From the NCBI RefSeq assembly GCF_001189845.1, contig NZ_LFLZ01000008.1:62001-126000 (forward strand): a stretch of 64,000 bases of DNA, given 5' to 3'. The translations under genes were made by a program, and so were the position numbers. Source of the DNA: Bradyrhizobium tropiciagri. GTDB lineage: Bacteria > Pseudomonadota > Alphaproteobacteria > Rhizobiales > Xanthobacteraceae. Of this stretch, positions 1-8,299 are shown piece after piece (within the stretch, counting starts at the first letter, position 1; each line of letters begins with the position of its first letter). Under the pieces are notes generated by a model that worked only from the letters and a program-made list of their open reading frames with translations, searched no databases and was not told where the DNA came from.

Positions 1-1511
1 TCGCCGTGCAGGTAGTTCAGCATGAAGCGGACGTTGTTGTTGACGTACCAGTTCAGCGCGGCGGTGTAGACGGTCTGCCGTCCACCCGCGACGCCGACCG
101 CCTGGCCGACCTGGTCGTTGAGGTTCATCGTGCTGACGCGGCCGGCGATTTCCCAGGCGCCCCAGCCGCCGCCGGCGAGCGATACCGGATCGTGCGGCTT
201 GATACCGCCATAGGAGGCCGTGGCCGGGTTGTAGGCGTGGTTCTCGCCGGTCAGCACGTAGCCGACCTGCGCGTAGCCGCCGTCGAATTTCAGGCTCGGC
301 GCGCCGAACGGCGGCAGCCCGGTATTCGCGGAGCGGTCGACATTGAACCAGTAGTATTCGCCCTGCGCGATGAACGGGCCGTAGGTCGCCGCCGCCTCGA
401 CGCCGTAGACCTGAGCGCCAGAGACGTTGGCGATCGTGCCGGTCGAGATCAGCGTCGTCGGGTCGATGCGCAGTTCGGGCCGGTCGCTGAGCGTGAGCGT
501 CTGCGCCTGCGTCAGCTGGTTGCGCGGCGGCTGCACCAGCCATTCCGCGTCGGCGCCAATATGCACCGAGTAGTTCTTGCCGCTGATCGGATTGCCGGCG
601 ACGCGGACGACGCCGCCATACTGCTCCGACGTTCCGGCCGGCGTGACCGAGGACGCGGAATGGATCGCGCCTGTCGTCGGCCCGGTGACATAGCCGCCGA
701 TCCACAGCTGGTCGTTCCACCAGCGGGTGCCGGCGCCCGAACGGAAATCACCGGCCGCGATGTTCTGCGCGATGATGCCGACCGAGGCGCGCTCCATGAA
801 CAGGATGTCGTTGGAGCTGGTCGATTCGTCCAGCGTCCACGGGATGTCCATGATGCCGCCTTCGATCGCCATCTTGCCACCGAACGGCTTGAAGCCGGTG
901 TAGCTCAGATAGGCATTCTCGACGCCGGAGGTGCCGCCGCCGGGCAACGATCCCGGTGCTGCGCCGCCGAAGCCATCGGCCGAGCCGCCGAAGTCGTAGA
1001 TCAGCGCGTAATTCCAGTCGCCGAAGAATTTGCCGACGATGCCGATGCGGGCGCGGCGCAGGTTCTCGCCGCTGTCGAGCTTCTGCGGCGAGGTGTTCGC
1101 GGTGTTCGGACGATAGTCGTAGCCGCCGACATCCCAATGCACGCGGCTCGTGATCGCAACGCAGTTCTGTTCGTCGGCGGTGCAGATCGTCGGCCGGTTG
1201 TTCGGCATCGTCACCACGACGCCGGACGGTGCGACCGGGCCCTTCACCGGGATCGCGGCATTGGCGCTTGCGACGCGCGCGGCCTTGGCATCCGCCGCCT
1301 TGGCATTGGCGTTTGCGCTGGCCGCAGTCGCGGTATTGGCATTGGTCTGCTTCTGCAGCTTGTCGAGCTTCTGCTCGAGCATCTTCAGCTGCTGCTTCAG
1401 CAGCGCGATCTCCGCGTCGCTGCCGCCTCCGGCCGATTGCGCATAGGCCGGTGAGGCGGCGAGCGCCCCTGCTAGCCCGATGGCGATTGCACCAACTTTT
1501 GTCGCACCCAT
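1..1511 (-). CDS. Phosphate-selective-type porin (OprO/OprP family), C-terminus beyond the window
   Basis: Outer-membrane beta-barrel porin, probably for anions or small solutes. The ATG at 1511 opens a frame with no stop down to base 1, so 503 codons are visible and the 3' end is missing. Residues 1 to about 24 form a signal peptide ending SPAYAQ. A short coiled-coil stretch follows (ALLKQQLKMLEQKLDKLQKQ), typical of trimeric alphaproteobacterial porins, then an Ala/Asn-rich linker. The barrel part has the family's repeated aromatic strands, for example RRARIGIVGKFFGDWNYALIY and, near the edge, NVRFMLNYLHG, which normally sits close to the C-terminus. A spacer of about 290 bp separates it from the divergent protease gene, so it has its own promoter. 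Family call is good; substrate is unknown. Confidence 0.85.
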   Translation of the reverse strand, partial: MGATKVGAIAIGLAGALAASPAYAQSAGGGSDAEIALLKQQLKMLEQKLDKLQKQTNANTATAASANANAKAADAKAARVASANAAIPVKGPVAPSGVVVTMPNNRPTICTADEQNCVAITSRVHWDVGGYDYRPNTANTSPQKLDSGENLRRARIGIVGKFFGDWNYALIYDFGGSADGFGGAAPGSLPGGGTSGVENAYLSYTGFKPFGGKMAIEGGIMDIPWTLDESTSSNDILFMERASVGIIAQNIAAGDFRSGAGTRWWNDQLWIGGYVTGPTTGAIHSASSVTPAGTSEQYGGVVRVAGNPISGKNYSVHIGADAEWLVQPPRNQLTQAQTLTLSDRPELRIDPTTLISTGTIANVSGAQVYGVEAAATYGPFIAQGEYYWFNVDRSANTGLPPFGAPSLKFDGGYAQVGYVLTGENHAYNPATASYGGIKPHDPVSLAGGGWGAWEIAGRVSTMNLNDQVGQAVGVAGGRQTVYTAALNWYVNNNVRFMLNYLHG

Positions 1512-1801
1512 TGTGCACCCCTGTTTTGTTTGAAGTCCCCACTCACTCACTGAGACGTCCTAGGAGTCGAACGTGACTGACGCACGACAGTGCTTCCAGG
1601 CATCGCAGTTCCGCTTGTTGTCCGCGGGCAACAAGCGGAGCGGCGCAGTGAGATGACAGCCATCATAGATGCTTGGCGGCGCGCTTCAACGCGGCGGCCA
1701 GGGGTTTTGCACCGGTCCGGCCGGGGCCAGTTATCCGCCCTGGCGCCCTTCATTTGCCCGGCGAACACGCCTATATTCCGGCGTTTCCACGAGAGGTGAG
1801 A

Positions 1802-3214
1802 ATGCTCCAACCCGTCCGATTCGCTGCAATATTCGCTCTGTGCGCCTTGGCTTTCATGGGGAATCCGTCCCCGGCCGCGGCCCAGGATCGTCGCGTGCCG
1901 TCGTCGCAGGCTGAGCTCCAGCTGTCCTATGCGCCGATCGTGCAGCGGGTGCAGCCGGCGGTGGTCAATGTCTATGCCGCCAAGACGGTGCAGAACCGCA
2001 ATCCGTTCCTGGACGATCCGATCTTCCGCCGCTTCTTCGGCGTGCCGGGGCAGCAGCCCGAGCAGATGCAGCGCTCGCTCGGCTCCGGCGTGATGGTCGA
2101 CGGCTCCGGCCTCGTGGTGACCAACAATCACGTGATCGAGGGCGCCGACCAGGTGAAGGTCTCGCTCGCCGACAAGCGCGAATACGAGGCGGAAATCGTG
2201 CTGAAGGACAGCCGCACCGATCTTGCGGTGCTGCGGCTGAAGGGCACCAACAAGGAGAAATTCGCGACCCTCGACTTCGCCAATTCCGATCAGCTGCAGG
2301 TCGGCGACGTGGTGCTCGCGATCGGCAACCCGTTCGGCGTCGGCCAGACCGTGACGCATGGCATCATCTCGGCTCTGGCGCGTACTCAAGTCGGGATCAC
2401 GGATTATCAATTCTTCATTCAGACCGACGCCGCGATCAATCCCGGCAATTCGGGCGGCGCGCTGGTCGACATGACCGGACGGCTCGCTGGTATCAACACC
2501 GCGATCTTCTCGCGCTCCGGCGGCTCGCAGGGCATCGGCTTTGCGATCCCCGCCAACATGGTGCGGGTGGTGGTGGCCTCCGCCAAGAGCGGCGGCAAGG
2601 CCGTGAAGCGGCCATGGCTCGGCGCGCGGCTGCAGGCGGTGACGCCCGAGATCGCGGAGACGCTGGGACTGAAGCTGCCGACCGGTGCGCTGGTCGCCAA
2701 TGTCGCACCGAACAGCCCCGCGGCGAAGGCCGGGCTGAAGCTGTCCGACCTGATCGTCGGCATCGACGGCACGCCGATCGACGATCCCAACGCGTTCGAC
2801 TACCGCTTCGCGACCCGTCCGCTCGGCGGCAACGCCGAGATCGAGGTGCAGCGCGCCGGCAAGCCGGTGAAGCTGACCGTGCCGCTGGAGACCGCGCCGG
2901 ACACCAACCGCGACGAGATCGTGCTGACCGCGCGCTCGCCGTTCCAGGGCGCGAGGGTCGCCAACATCTCGCCGGCGCTGGCCGATGAGCTGCATCTCGA
3001 CGCCGGCGCGGAGGGCGTGGTGGTGACCGAGCTCGCCGATGACGGCACCGCCGCCAATGTCGGCTTTCAGAAGGGCGACATCATCCTGGCGGTCAACAAC
3101 GAGAAGATCGTGCGAACCAGTGATCTCGACAAGGTATCGAAAGCGGGCTCGCGGATCTGGCGCATCACGCTGGTGCGCGGCGGCCAGCAGATCAACGTGA
3201 CGCTCGGCGGATGA
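1802..3214 (+). CDS. HtrA/Do-like periplasmic serine protease with two PDZ domains
   Basis: Envelope quality-control endopeptidase of the DegP/DegQ type (470 aa), which degrades or chaperones misfolded periplasmic proteins. A signal peptide ends near AAAQ at residue 28. The trypsin-like domain has the full triad: His110 in TNNHVIEG, Asp140 in SRTDLAVL and Ser217 in NPGNSGGA. Two PDZ domains follow, at roughly residues 260-360 and 375-465. The ATG at 1802 was chosen because a GAGAGGTGAG ribosome site lies just upstream and the signal peptide starts there; the frame itself runs further upstream to 1673. It overlaps rarA by 4 nt (ATGA), so the two are translationally coupled. Confidence 0.95.
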   Translation: MLQPVRFAAIFALCALAFMGNPSPAAAQDRRVPSSQAELQLSYAPIVQRVQPAVVNVYAAKTVQNRNPFLDDPIFRRFFGVPGQQPEQMQRSLGSGVMVDGSGLVVTNNHVIEGADQVKVSLADKREYEAEIVLKDSRTDLAVLRLKGTNKEKFATLDFANSDQLQVGDVVLAIGNPFGVGQTVTHGIISALARTQVGITDYQFFIQTDAAINPGNSGGALVDMTGRLAGINTAIFSRSGGSQGIGFAIPANMVRVVVASAKSGGKAVKRPWLGARLQAVTPEIAETLGLKLPTGALVANVAPNSPAAKAGLKLSDLIVGIDGTPIDDPNAFDYRFATRPLGGNAEIEVQRAGKPVKLTVPLETAPDTNRDEIVLTARSPFQGARVANISPALADELHLDAGAEGVVVTELADDGTAANVGFQKGDIILAVNNEKIVRTSDLDKVSKAGSRIWRITLVRGGQQINVTLGG

Positions 3215-4545
3215 GCCCGAAACAACCGCGCGAGGCCAGCAACCTGTTCGCCGCGGCGGGGATGGAGCAGGACGCGCCACACCCGCTGCCGGACCGGTTG
3301 CGCCCGCGCACGCTGGCCGACGTCGTCGGCCAGGATCACATCCTCGGCCCCGACGGCGCGCTGACCCGCATGCTGGAGACGCGCACGCTGGGCTCGCTGG
3401 TGTTCTGGGGCCCGCCCGGCACCGGCAAGACCACGGTGGCGCGGCTGCTGGCCGATGCCACCGAGCTGCATTTCGAACAGATCTCCGCGGTGTTCTCGGG
3501 CGTCGCCGACCTGAAGAAGGCGTTCGATGCCGCGCGCGCCCGCCGCGAGACCGGCAAGGGCACGCTGCTGTTCGTCGACGAGGTGCATCGGTTCAACCGC
3601 GCGCAGCAGGATTCCTTCCTGCCGGTGATGGAGGACGGCACGGTGGTGCTGGTCGGCGCCACCACCGAGAACCCGTCCTTCGAGCTCAATGCGGCGCTTC
3701 TGTCGCGCGCCCGCGTGCTGGTGTTCCACTCGCTTGATACGGCGGCGATCGAACGGCTGTTTGCCAATGCCGAGAAGATCGAGGGCAAAGCCCTGCCGCT
3801 CGATGCGGAAGCGCGCGCCGTGCTGGTGCGGATGGCCGACGGCGATGGCCGCGCCTCGCTGACATTGGCCGAGGAGGTCTGGCGCGCCGCGCGCAAGGGC
3901 GAGGTGTTCAACGCCGAGCAGTTGCAGGCCATCCTGCAGCGCCGTGCGCCGATCTACGACAAGTCGGCCGACGGCCATTACAACCTGATCTCGGCGCTGC
4001 ACAAGTCGGTGCGCGGCTCCGATCCGGATGCGGCGCTGTATTACCTCGCGCGGATGTTCGATGCCGGCGAGGACCCGCTGTTCCTGGCGCGGCGCGTGGT
4101 GCGGATGGCGGTCGAGGACATCGGCCTGGCCGATCCACAGGCGCTGGCGGTCTGCAACGCCGCCAAGGATGCCTATGATTTCCTGGGCTCGCCGGAGGGC
4201 GAGCTCGCGATCGCGCAGGCCGTGGTCTATCTCGCCACCGCGCCGAAATCGAACGCGGTGTACGCCGCGTTTGGCGCGGCGATGCAGACCGCAAAGCAGG
4301 GCGGCTCGCTGCTGCCGCCGAAACACATCCTGAATTCGCCGACCAGGCTGATGAAGTCGGAGGGCTACGGCTCCGGCTATCAGTACGATCACGATCAGCC
4401 CGACGCGTTCTCCGGCCAGGACTACTTCCCGGAGGCGCTCGGCCGTCAAACCTTCTACGATCCACCCGACCGCGGCTTCGAGCGCGAGATCCGCAAGCGG
4501 CTCGATTACTGGGCACGGCTTCGCAAGGAGCGGGGCGGGAGCTAG
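3211..4545 (+). CDS. rarA: Replication-associated recombination protein A (RarA/MgsA AAA+ ATPase)
   Basis: Cytoplasmic AAA+ ATPase of the clamp-loader-like RarA/MgsA/WRNIP1 family (444 aa), which acts at stalled replication forks. Walker A GPPGTGKTT is at residues 67-75, Walker B LLFVDEVHR has Asp123/Glu124, and the sensor-1 motif GATTENPS is at 149-156. The C-terminal MgsA tetramerisation region is present (PPKHILNSPTRLMKSEGYG and DYFPEALGRQTFYDP). Length is normal. The start overlaps the stop of the HtrA gene (ATGA), so it is probably co-transcribed with the protease. That pairing is common in related alphaproteobacteria, though the functional link is unclear. Confidence 0.95.
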   Translation: MSPKQPREASNLFAAAGMEQDAPHPLPDRLRPRTLADVVGQDHILGPDGALTRMLETRTLGSLVFWGPPGTGKTTVARLLADATELHFEQISAVFSGVADLKKAFDAARARRETGKGTLLFVDEVHRFNRAQQDSFLPVMEDGTVVLVGATTENPSFELNAALLSRARVLVFHSLDTAAIERLFANAEKIEGKALPLDAEARAVLVRMADGDGRASLTLAEEVWRAARKGEVFNAEQLQAILQRRAPIYDKSADGHYNLISALHKSVRGSDPDAALYYLARMFDAGEDPLFLARRVVRMAVEDIGLADPQALAVCNAAKDAYDFLGSPEGELAIAQAVVYLATAPKSNAVYAAFGAAMQTAKQGGSLLPPKHILNSPTRLMKSEGYGSGYQYDHDQPDAFSGQDYFPEALGRQTFYDPPDRGFEREIRKRLDYWARLRKERGGS

Positions 4546-4691
4546 CTAAGACGGCCTCGCATAGGCGGATTGATCGACAGTGCGAGAGCTTGCTAAGGCC
4601 GATGATGTCATCGAATAACACGCCCCACTCGTTGCGGCGTGTTTGTCCGCCTCTGGCGCATCGCCGCATAGCCGCCGCCGGCTTCCAAGTC

Positions 4692-5705
4692 TCAACAAAG
4701 CCGCGACTCGGTCAGATTAAAGCGGCCGGCGCGGAGAACCGCGATGGGACGGAAGCCACTCTCGGTCAGGAGCCGATGATATTCCCTTTCGGTCCGTTCC
4801 CGTCCACCTGGACCGCGCAGCATGTTTAAATCGCTCATCGCGCACGACCTGCCCGCGTCATCGGGACCGGGCAATTCCGGCATCGCACGTTCGACTAATA
4901 GCAGTCTGCCTTTTTGGGGAAGCGCTTTGCGGCAGTTTCCCAGAATGATGCGGCTGCGCTCATCATCCCAGTCGTGAATAATGCTTTTCAAGATGATCGC
5001 ATCGGCCACTGCAGGCACCGCGCGAAAGAAATCGCCTGCAACAAAGTCGACGCGATCGGAGATTCCGAGGTGCCCGAAGTGCTGGTTGGCGGCGTCGGCG
5101 CACCTCGGCAGATCGAAAACCGTTCCTCTGATGGTTGAATATGCCCTCGCCACCGCGCCCATGAGTTCCCCGGAGCCGCCTCCGACATCCATCAAGTGGG
5201 TGATCGTGCCAAGGTCGTAGGCCTGCAGTAGATCGTGCGTGACCAGCCGTGTCAGGTCTGTCATGGCTTCATTGAATATCCGCACATGCTCTGGCGAGCG
5301 CGCCATCAGGTCGAAATTGTCGTCGACGTCCTGAAGTTGGGAAGCCGTCTTGCCCGACATGATCGAATCCAGAAGACCATCCCACCTCCTGGTCAGCATG
5401 GAGCCTTCAAAAATGACCCAGTTCTTGAATGATCGTCCCGCAGCACCGTCGAGTCCCGCTCCCAGTTCGGTTAGCAAGTAGCGGCCTTCACCGACGCGAG
5501 AGCAGATACCGACGGTCGAGAGAGCGACGAGCAAGCGGGCAAGTGCGTCCCGATCCGTGTGGGTTCGACTCGCAAGTTCATCGACCGTTCGCGGTCCGTC
5601 GCGCAGCAACTCGGCGAGCCCCAGCCGGGCAGCGACATAGATCACTGCCGTCACGCGGTGCGATTGAACAAGATCCAACAACTTTTCGCGGGGATCGGTG
5701 GTCAT
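4692..5705 (-). CDS. SAM-dependent O-methyltransferase (hydroxyneurosporene/plant OMT-like)
   Basis: Class I methyltransferase of the family that includes CrtF, plant OMTs and antibiotic OMTs (337 aa). An N-terminal winged-helix dimerisation domain covers about residues 10-85 (REKLLDLVQSHRVTAVIYVA). The SAM-binding motif DVGGGSG is at 173-179. The region SIIHDWDDE (His244, Asp245) matches the catalytic His-Asp of this family. The substrate is unknown, probably a phenolic or polyketide-like hydroxyl. It lies 8 nt downstream of the Bug receptor gene, so the two form an operon facing away from the LysR regulator. Codon use is less GC-rich than in flanking genes, consistent with acquisition. Confidence 0.85.
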   Translation of the reverse strand: MTTDPREKLLDLVQSHRVTAVIYVAARLGLAELLRDGPRTVDELASRTHTDRDALARLLVALSTVGICSRVGEGRYLLTELGAGLDGAAGRSFKNWVIFEGSMLTRRWDGLLDSIMSGKTASQLQDVDDNFDLMARSPEHVRIFNEAMTDLTRLVTHDLLQAYDLGTITHLMDVGGGSGELMGAVARAYSTIRGTVFDLPRCADAANQHFGHLGISDRVDFVAGDFFRAVPAVADAIILKSIIHDWDDERSRIILGNCRKALPQKGRLLLVERAMPELPGPDDAGRSCAMSDLNMLRGPGGRERTEREYHRLLTESGFRPIAVLRAGRFNLTESRLC

Positions 5706-5713
5706 GTGCCGCT

Positions 5714-6679
5714 CTAGCCTTCGATCGGGAATCCTGACGCCGTGACGATTGGTCCCCAGCGTTCGAACTCGGCGCGCTGGATATGTTTAAGTTCGTCCGA
5801 TGTCGTTCCTGTTGGCTCGCACCCGATGGCATGAATCTTTGCGCGCATTTCGGGATCGCTCCCGATTGCAATGATCTCTTTTCCCAGGCGCTCAACGAAC
5901 TGACGCGAGGAATGGGCACGCGCATAGAATGCGAACCACCCGGCCGCGTCGATATCGATCCCGCTCTCCTTCAGAGTTGCGGTCTGGGGCAGGAAGGAAG
6001 ATCGCGCAGCAGCTGCGGTGGCGATGATGCGTATGCCACCGCCCCCATGTTGCTCCAGGAGTTCGGAAAGAAACGCCATATACATCGGGATCCGGCCGGC
6101 CAGCACATCCGGGAGAGCAGCAGACGTACCCCTATAGGGCGTGTGGCGCAGGTTTAGGCCAGTGATCCGGCCAAACTCGCCGCAGATGAAATGAGGTGCT
6201 GTACCTGCTCCCGGCGAGCCGTACACGGCCTGTTCGGGATTGGCCTTCATCCAGTCGATGAGTTCGTGCACCGAATGGATGGGCAGTTTCCCGCTGACCG
6301 CCAGAGCCAGATCGACCGTCATCACCTGGGAAAGTGGCACAAAGTCGCGCTCTGCATCATATCCCAGGCTCCTGAAGAGATGCGGCTGAAGTGTGAATTG
6401 CGAAGCGGAAGCAAACAGCACTGCCTCCTCTCCCGGTGCGGCATTCTTGACCGCCTGAGCGCCGATGCGGCCGCCAGCGCCAGCAAGGTTCTCCACAATC
6501 GCCACCTTGCCGAGCCTGATATGAAGCTGCTCGGCAAACAGCCGGGCGATCGAATCTCCCGACCCACCAGGCGCGAATGGAAACACGATCTTCAGCGGCC
6601 GGTCGGCAGCAATAACGGGTAGCGGAAGAGCCAGAGCCGAAAACCCGGCCAGTATGGCGCGACGCGAGTAAAGCTGCAT
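5714..6679 (-). CDS. Bug/TctC-family periplasmic solute-binding protein
   Basis: Extracytoplasmic receptor of the Bug (Bordetella uptake gene)/TctC family, about 321 aa. These proteins bind carboxylates or amides for tripartite tricarboxylate transporters or act as orphan sensors. A Tat-like N-terminus (SRRAILAGFSALALPLPVIAAD) is followed by the conserved KIVFPFAPGGSGDSIAR ligand loop, then NLAGAGGRIG and GSPGAGTAPHF. The second Met, at 6679, was chosen because GGAGA lies 6 nt upstream of it; a longer version would start at 6691. No TctA/TctB permease genes are present, as is usual for orphan Bug proteins. It shares a divergent promoter region with the LysR gene. Confidence 0.88.
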   Translation of the reverse strand: MQLYSRRAILAGFSALALPLPVIAADRPLKIVFPFAPGGSGDSIARLFAEQLHIRLGKVAIVENLAGAGGRIGAQAVKNAAPGEEAVLFASASQFTLQPHLFRSLGYDAERDFVPLSQVMTVDLALAVSGKLPIHSVHELIDWMKANPEQAVYGSPGAGTAPHFICGEFGRITGLNLRHTPYRGTSAALPDVLAGRIPMYMAFLSELLEQHGGGGIRIIATAAAARSSFLPQTATLKESGIDIDAAGWFAFYARAHSSRQFVERLGKEIIAIGSDPEMRAKIHAIGCEPTGTTSDELKHIQRAEFERWGPIVTASGFPIEG

Positions 6680-6749
6680 GGCGTTCTCCATGTGCTTGGG
6701 ACAGCAATGCGATGATCCGGCCGGCTTTCCATCTCGCTATTCTGAAGCA

Positions 6750-6795
6750 ACAACGCTATAACCCGAAATTGCATTTTCCTATCGGGCTATAACGT
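6750..6795. promoter_or_regulatory. Candidate LysR operator: direct repeat plus inverted arms
   Basis: The Bug-LysR divergent intergenic region holds a direct repeat GCTATAAC at 6755-6762 and 6786-6793. It also holds inverted arms CCCGA (6762-6766) and TCGGG (6782-6786) around an AT-rich core. This fits a dyad operator for the adjacent LysR protein, but no footprint or conserved box supports it yet. Confidence 0.4.
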
Positions 6796-6808
6796 GAGGT
6801 GAATACCC

Positions 6809-7750
6809 ATGCAGTGGCACGACCGCATCGGCAGACGCCTACGCCTCAAGGATCTGCATACGCTGCAGACCGTCGCAGAGGTCGGCAGCATGGCCAAGGC
6901 GTCTCGCCGTCTCGGGTTGTCGCAGCCGGCGATCTCCAAAGCTATCACCGATATGGAGCATGCCGTCGGAGCTGCGCTGCTGGATCGCACTTCGCGCGGA
7001 GTTGAACTCACTCAGTGCGGTCGCCTTCTTGTTGATCGCACGCGCGTCGTTTTCGACGAAATAAAGCTAGGTGTTACCGAAATTGTGCAAAGGTCAGATC
7101 CGGCGCAAGGGCTCGTTGCGATCGGTACGACCGAGCCGGTCACCGCCATCGTTACAGAAATTATCGGACATCTCGTCCGCAGATATCCAGGCATGAGGTA
7201 TCATATCACGATAGGTGATCGGGATGCGCTGGAGCATGCTCTGCGCCAGAGAACGCTTGATTTGGCGATAACGCGCTGGGCGCCGTTGCCGGTCGCCGAT
7301 GATTTGTCCGCGGAGGTGCTGTTTAGATCCTCCCTTGCGGTGATGGCGGAGCGACGGCATCCGCTCGTGCGATCGAGGAAGAAGTTGAAGCTCGCAGAAC
7401 TCATGCAAGAGCAATGGACGCTCTCGCCGCCCGATACTTTTTTGGGGCGTACCGGCGCCGAGCTATTTCAGCGACATAACCTGCCGCTTCCGCCAACGAC
7501 GGTCACCACAATTTCAATCTACATGCGGCTGAATCTGTTGGCGAGCAGCCGGTTTATAACCCTATTGCCCATGCAGATACTCAGAATGCGATCGAGTAGC
7601 GCATGGCTGCGCGCGCTGAACGTCGATCTTGGCGATACTTCCGCCCCGATAGCCTCAATCACCTTGAAGGGACGACGGGCCGGAGGTGCCGTCAAATTAT
7701 TCCAAGAGGCCAGCCGGGAGGTCTGTAAGGCGCTGGTTGGAGTGAGCTGA
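6809..7750 (+). CDS. LysR-family transcriptional regulator
   Basis: LysR-type regulator of 313 aa. The N-terminal winged HTH at about residues 13-72 includes VGSMAKASRRLGLSQPAISKAI. A periplasmic-binding-like co-inducer domain follows (LVAIGTTEPVTAIVTEIIGHL and so on). GAGGTGA precedes the ATG. It is divergent from the Bug receptor and O-methyltransferase genes, the classic arrangement for a LysR protein controlling the neighbouring operon. The ligand could be the same molecule the Bug protein binds (inference). Codons are noticeably more A/T-rich than in neighbouring core genes. Confidence 0.92.
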   Translation: MQWHDRIGRRLRLKDLHTLQTVAEVGSMAKASRRLGLSQPAISKAITDMEHAVGAALLDRTSRGVELTQCGRLLVDRTRVVFDEIKLGVTEIVQRSDPAQGLVAIGTTEPVTAIVTEIIGHLVRRYPGMRYHITIGDRDALEHALRQRTLDLAITRWAPLPVADDLSAEVLFRSSLAVMAERRHPLVRSRKKLKLAELMQEQWTLSPPDTFLGRTGAELFQRHNLPLPPTTVTTISIYMRLNLLASSRFITLLPMQILRMRSSSAWLRALNVDLGDTSAPIASITLKGRRAGGAVKLFQEASREVCKALVGVS

Positions 7751-7959
7751 TTGGTCCGAGCGGACTGAGCCCGCAAATGCCATATACAACAGCCTTGGGT
7801 CGAGAAGCATTTGCGTGACTTCTGAATATTAGAAATATATCTCTGAGTTGCCCGACGTGTCAAGTTGGCTTGGTCGAATGCCGGCCGTCGACTACTTTGC
7901 ATGGGGTTGTTTTCGATATTTTGCCATGCCCGCTGCGAAGGCTCACAACTTCATATTCT

Positions 7960-8145
7960 CTAGCGCGTCACTTGACGCTCCTTCTGTTGCAGCGGTGGGT
8001 AGAGCGCGGCGGTCCTGGGCGGGTCGACGACGCGGCCGAGTTCCAGGAGTTTCCAGGCCAAATCTTCCGGCATCCGGCTTTGCTGGGCCAGCGCCGGGCC
8101 CGCGAGCATCAGGGCCGCCGCCAAAGCCGATATCGTCGATCTCAT
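7960..8145 (-). pseudogene. Truncated N-terminus of an exported hydrolase-like protein
   Basis: A 61-codon frame with a clean signal peptide (MRSTISALAAALMLAGPALAQQ) followed by MPEDLAWKLLELGRVVDPPR. The mature start resembles the beginning of secreted alpha/beta hydrolases known from related rhizobia (from memory, not searched). It ends abruptly after QVTR, with no hydrolase core downstream. The remnant sits at the right boundary of the accessory block 4692-7750, so an insertion or deletion may have removed the rest. It could instead be a genuine small secreted peptide. Confidence 0.45.
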
Positions 8146-8176
8146 TCCAAGGATCCTTCCAAGGATCCTTCCGAGG
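8145..8176. repeat. 12-bp tandem repeat upstream of the truncated gene
   Basis: TTCCAAGGATCC occurs twice in tandem (8145-8156 and 8157-8168), and a partial third copy TTCCGAGG follows at 8169-8176. On the minus strand each unit supplies an AAGGA ribosome-site-like element immediately upstream of the ATG at 8145. Confidence 0.8.
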
Positions 8177-8299
8177 CTCTGCTGGATTGCCGCAAGCGAC
8201 CAAACATGGCCGAGTCGCGCCGGATTCGCACCGATTTCGCCGTGACGATTCGCGGCATTTGCGCTAGGCACAGAGCAGGTCTGGAGCCGAAAAACCACC

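Noticed and set aside
6..1454. Long plus-strand frame over the porin
   Set aside because: Mirror of the minus-strand porin, which has a signal peptide and family motifs.
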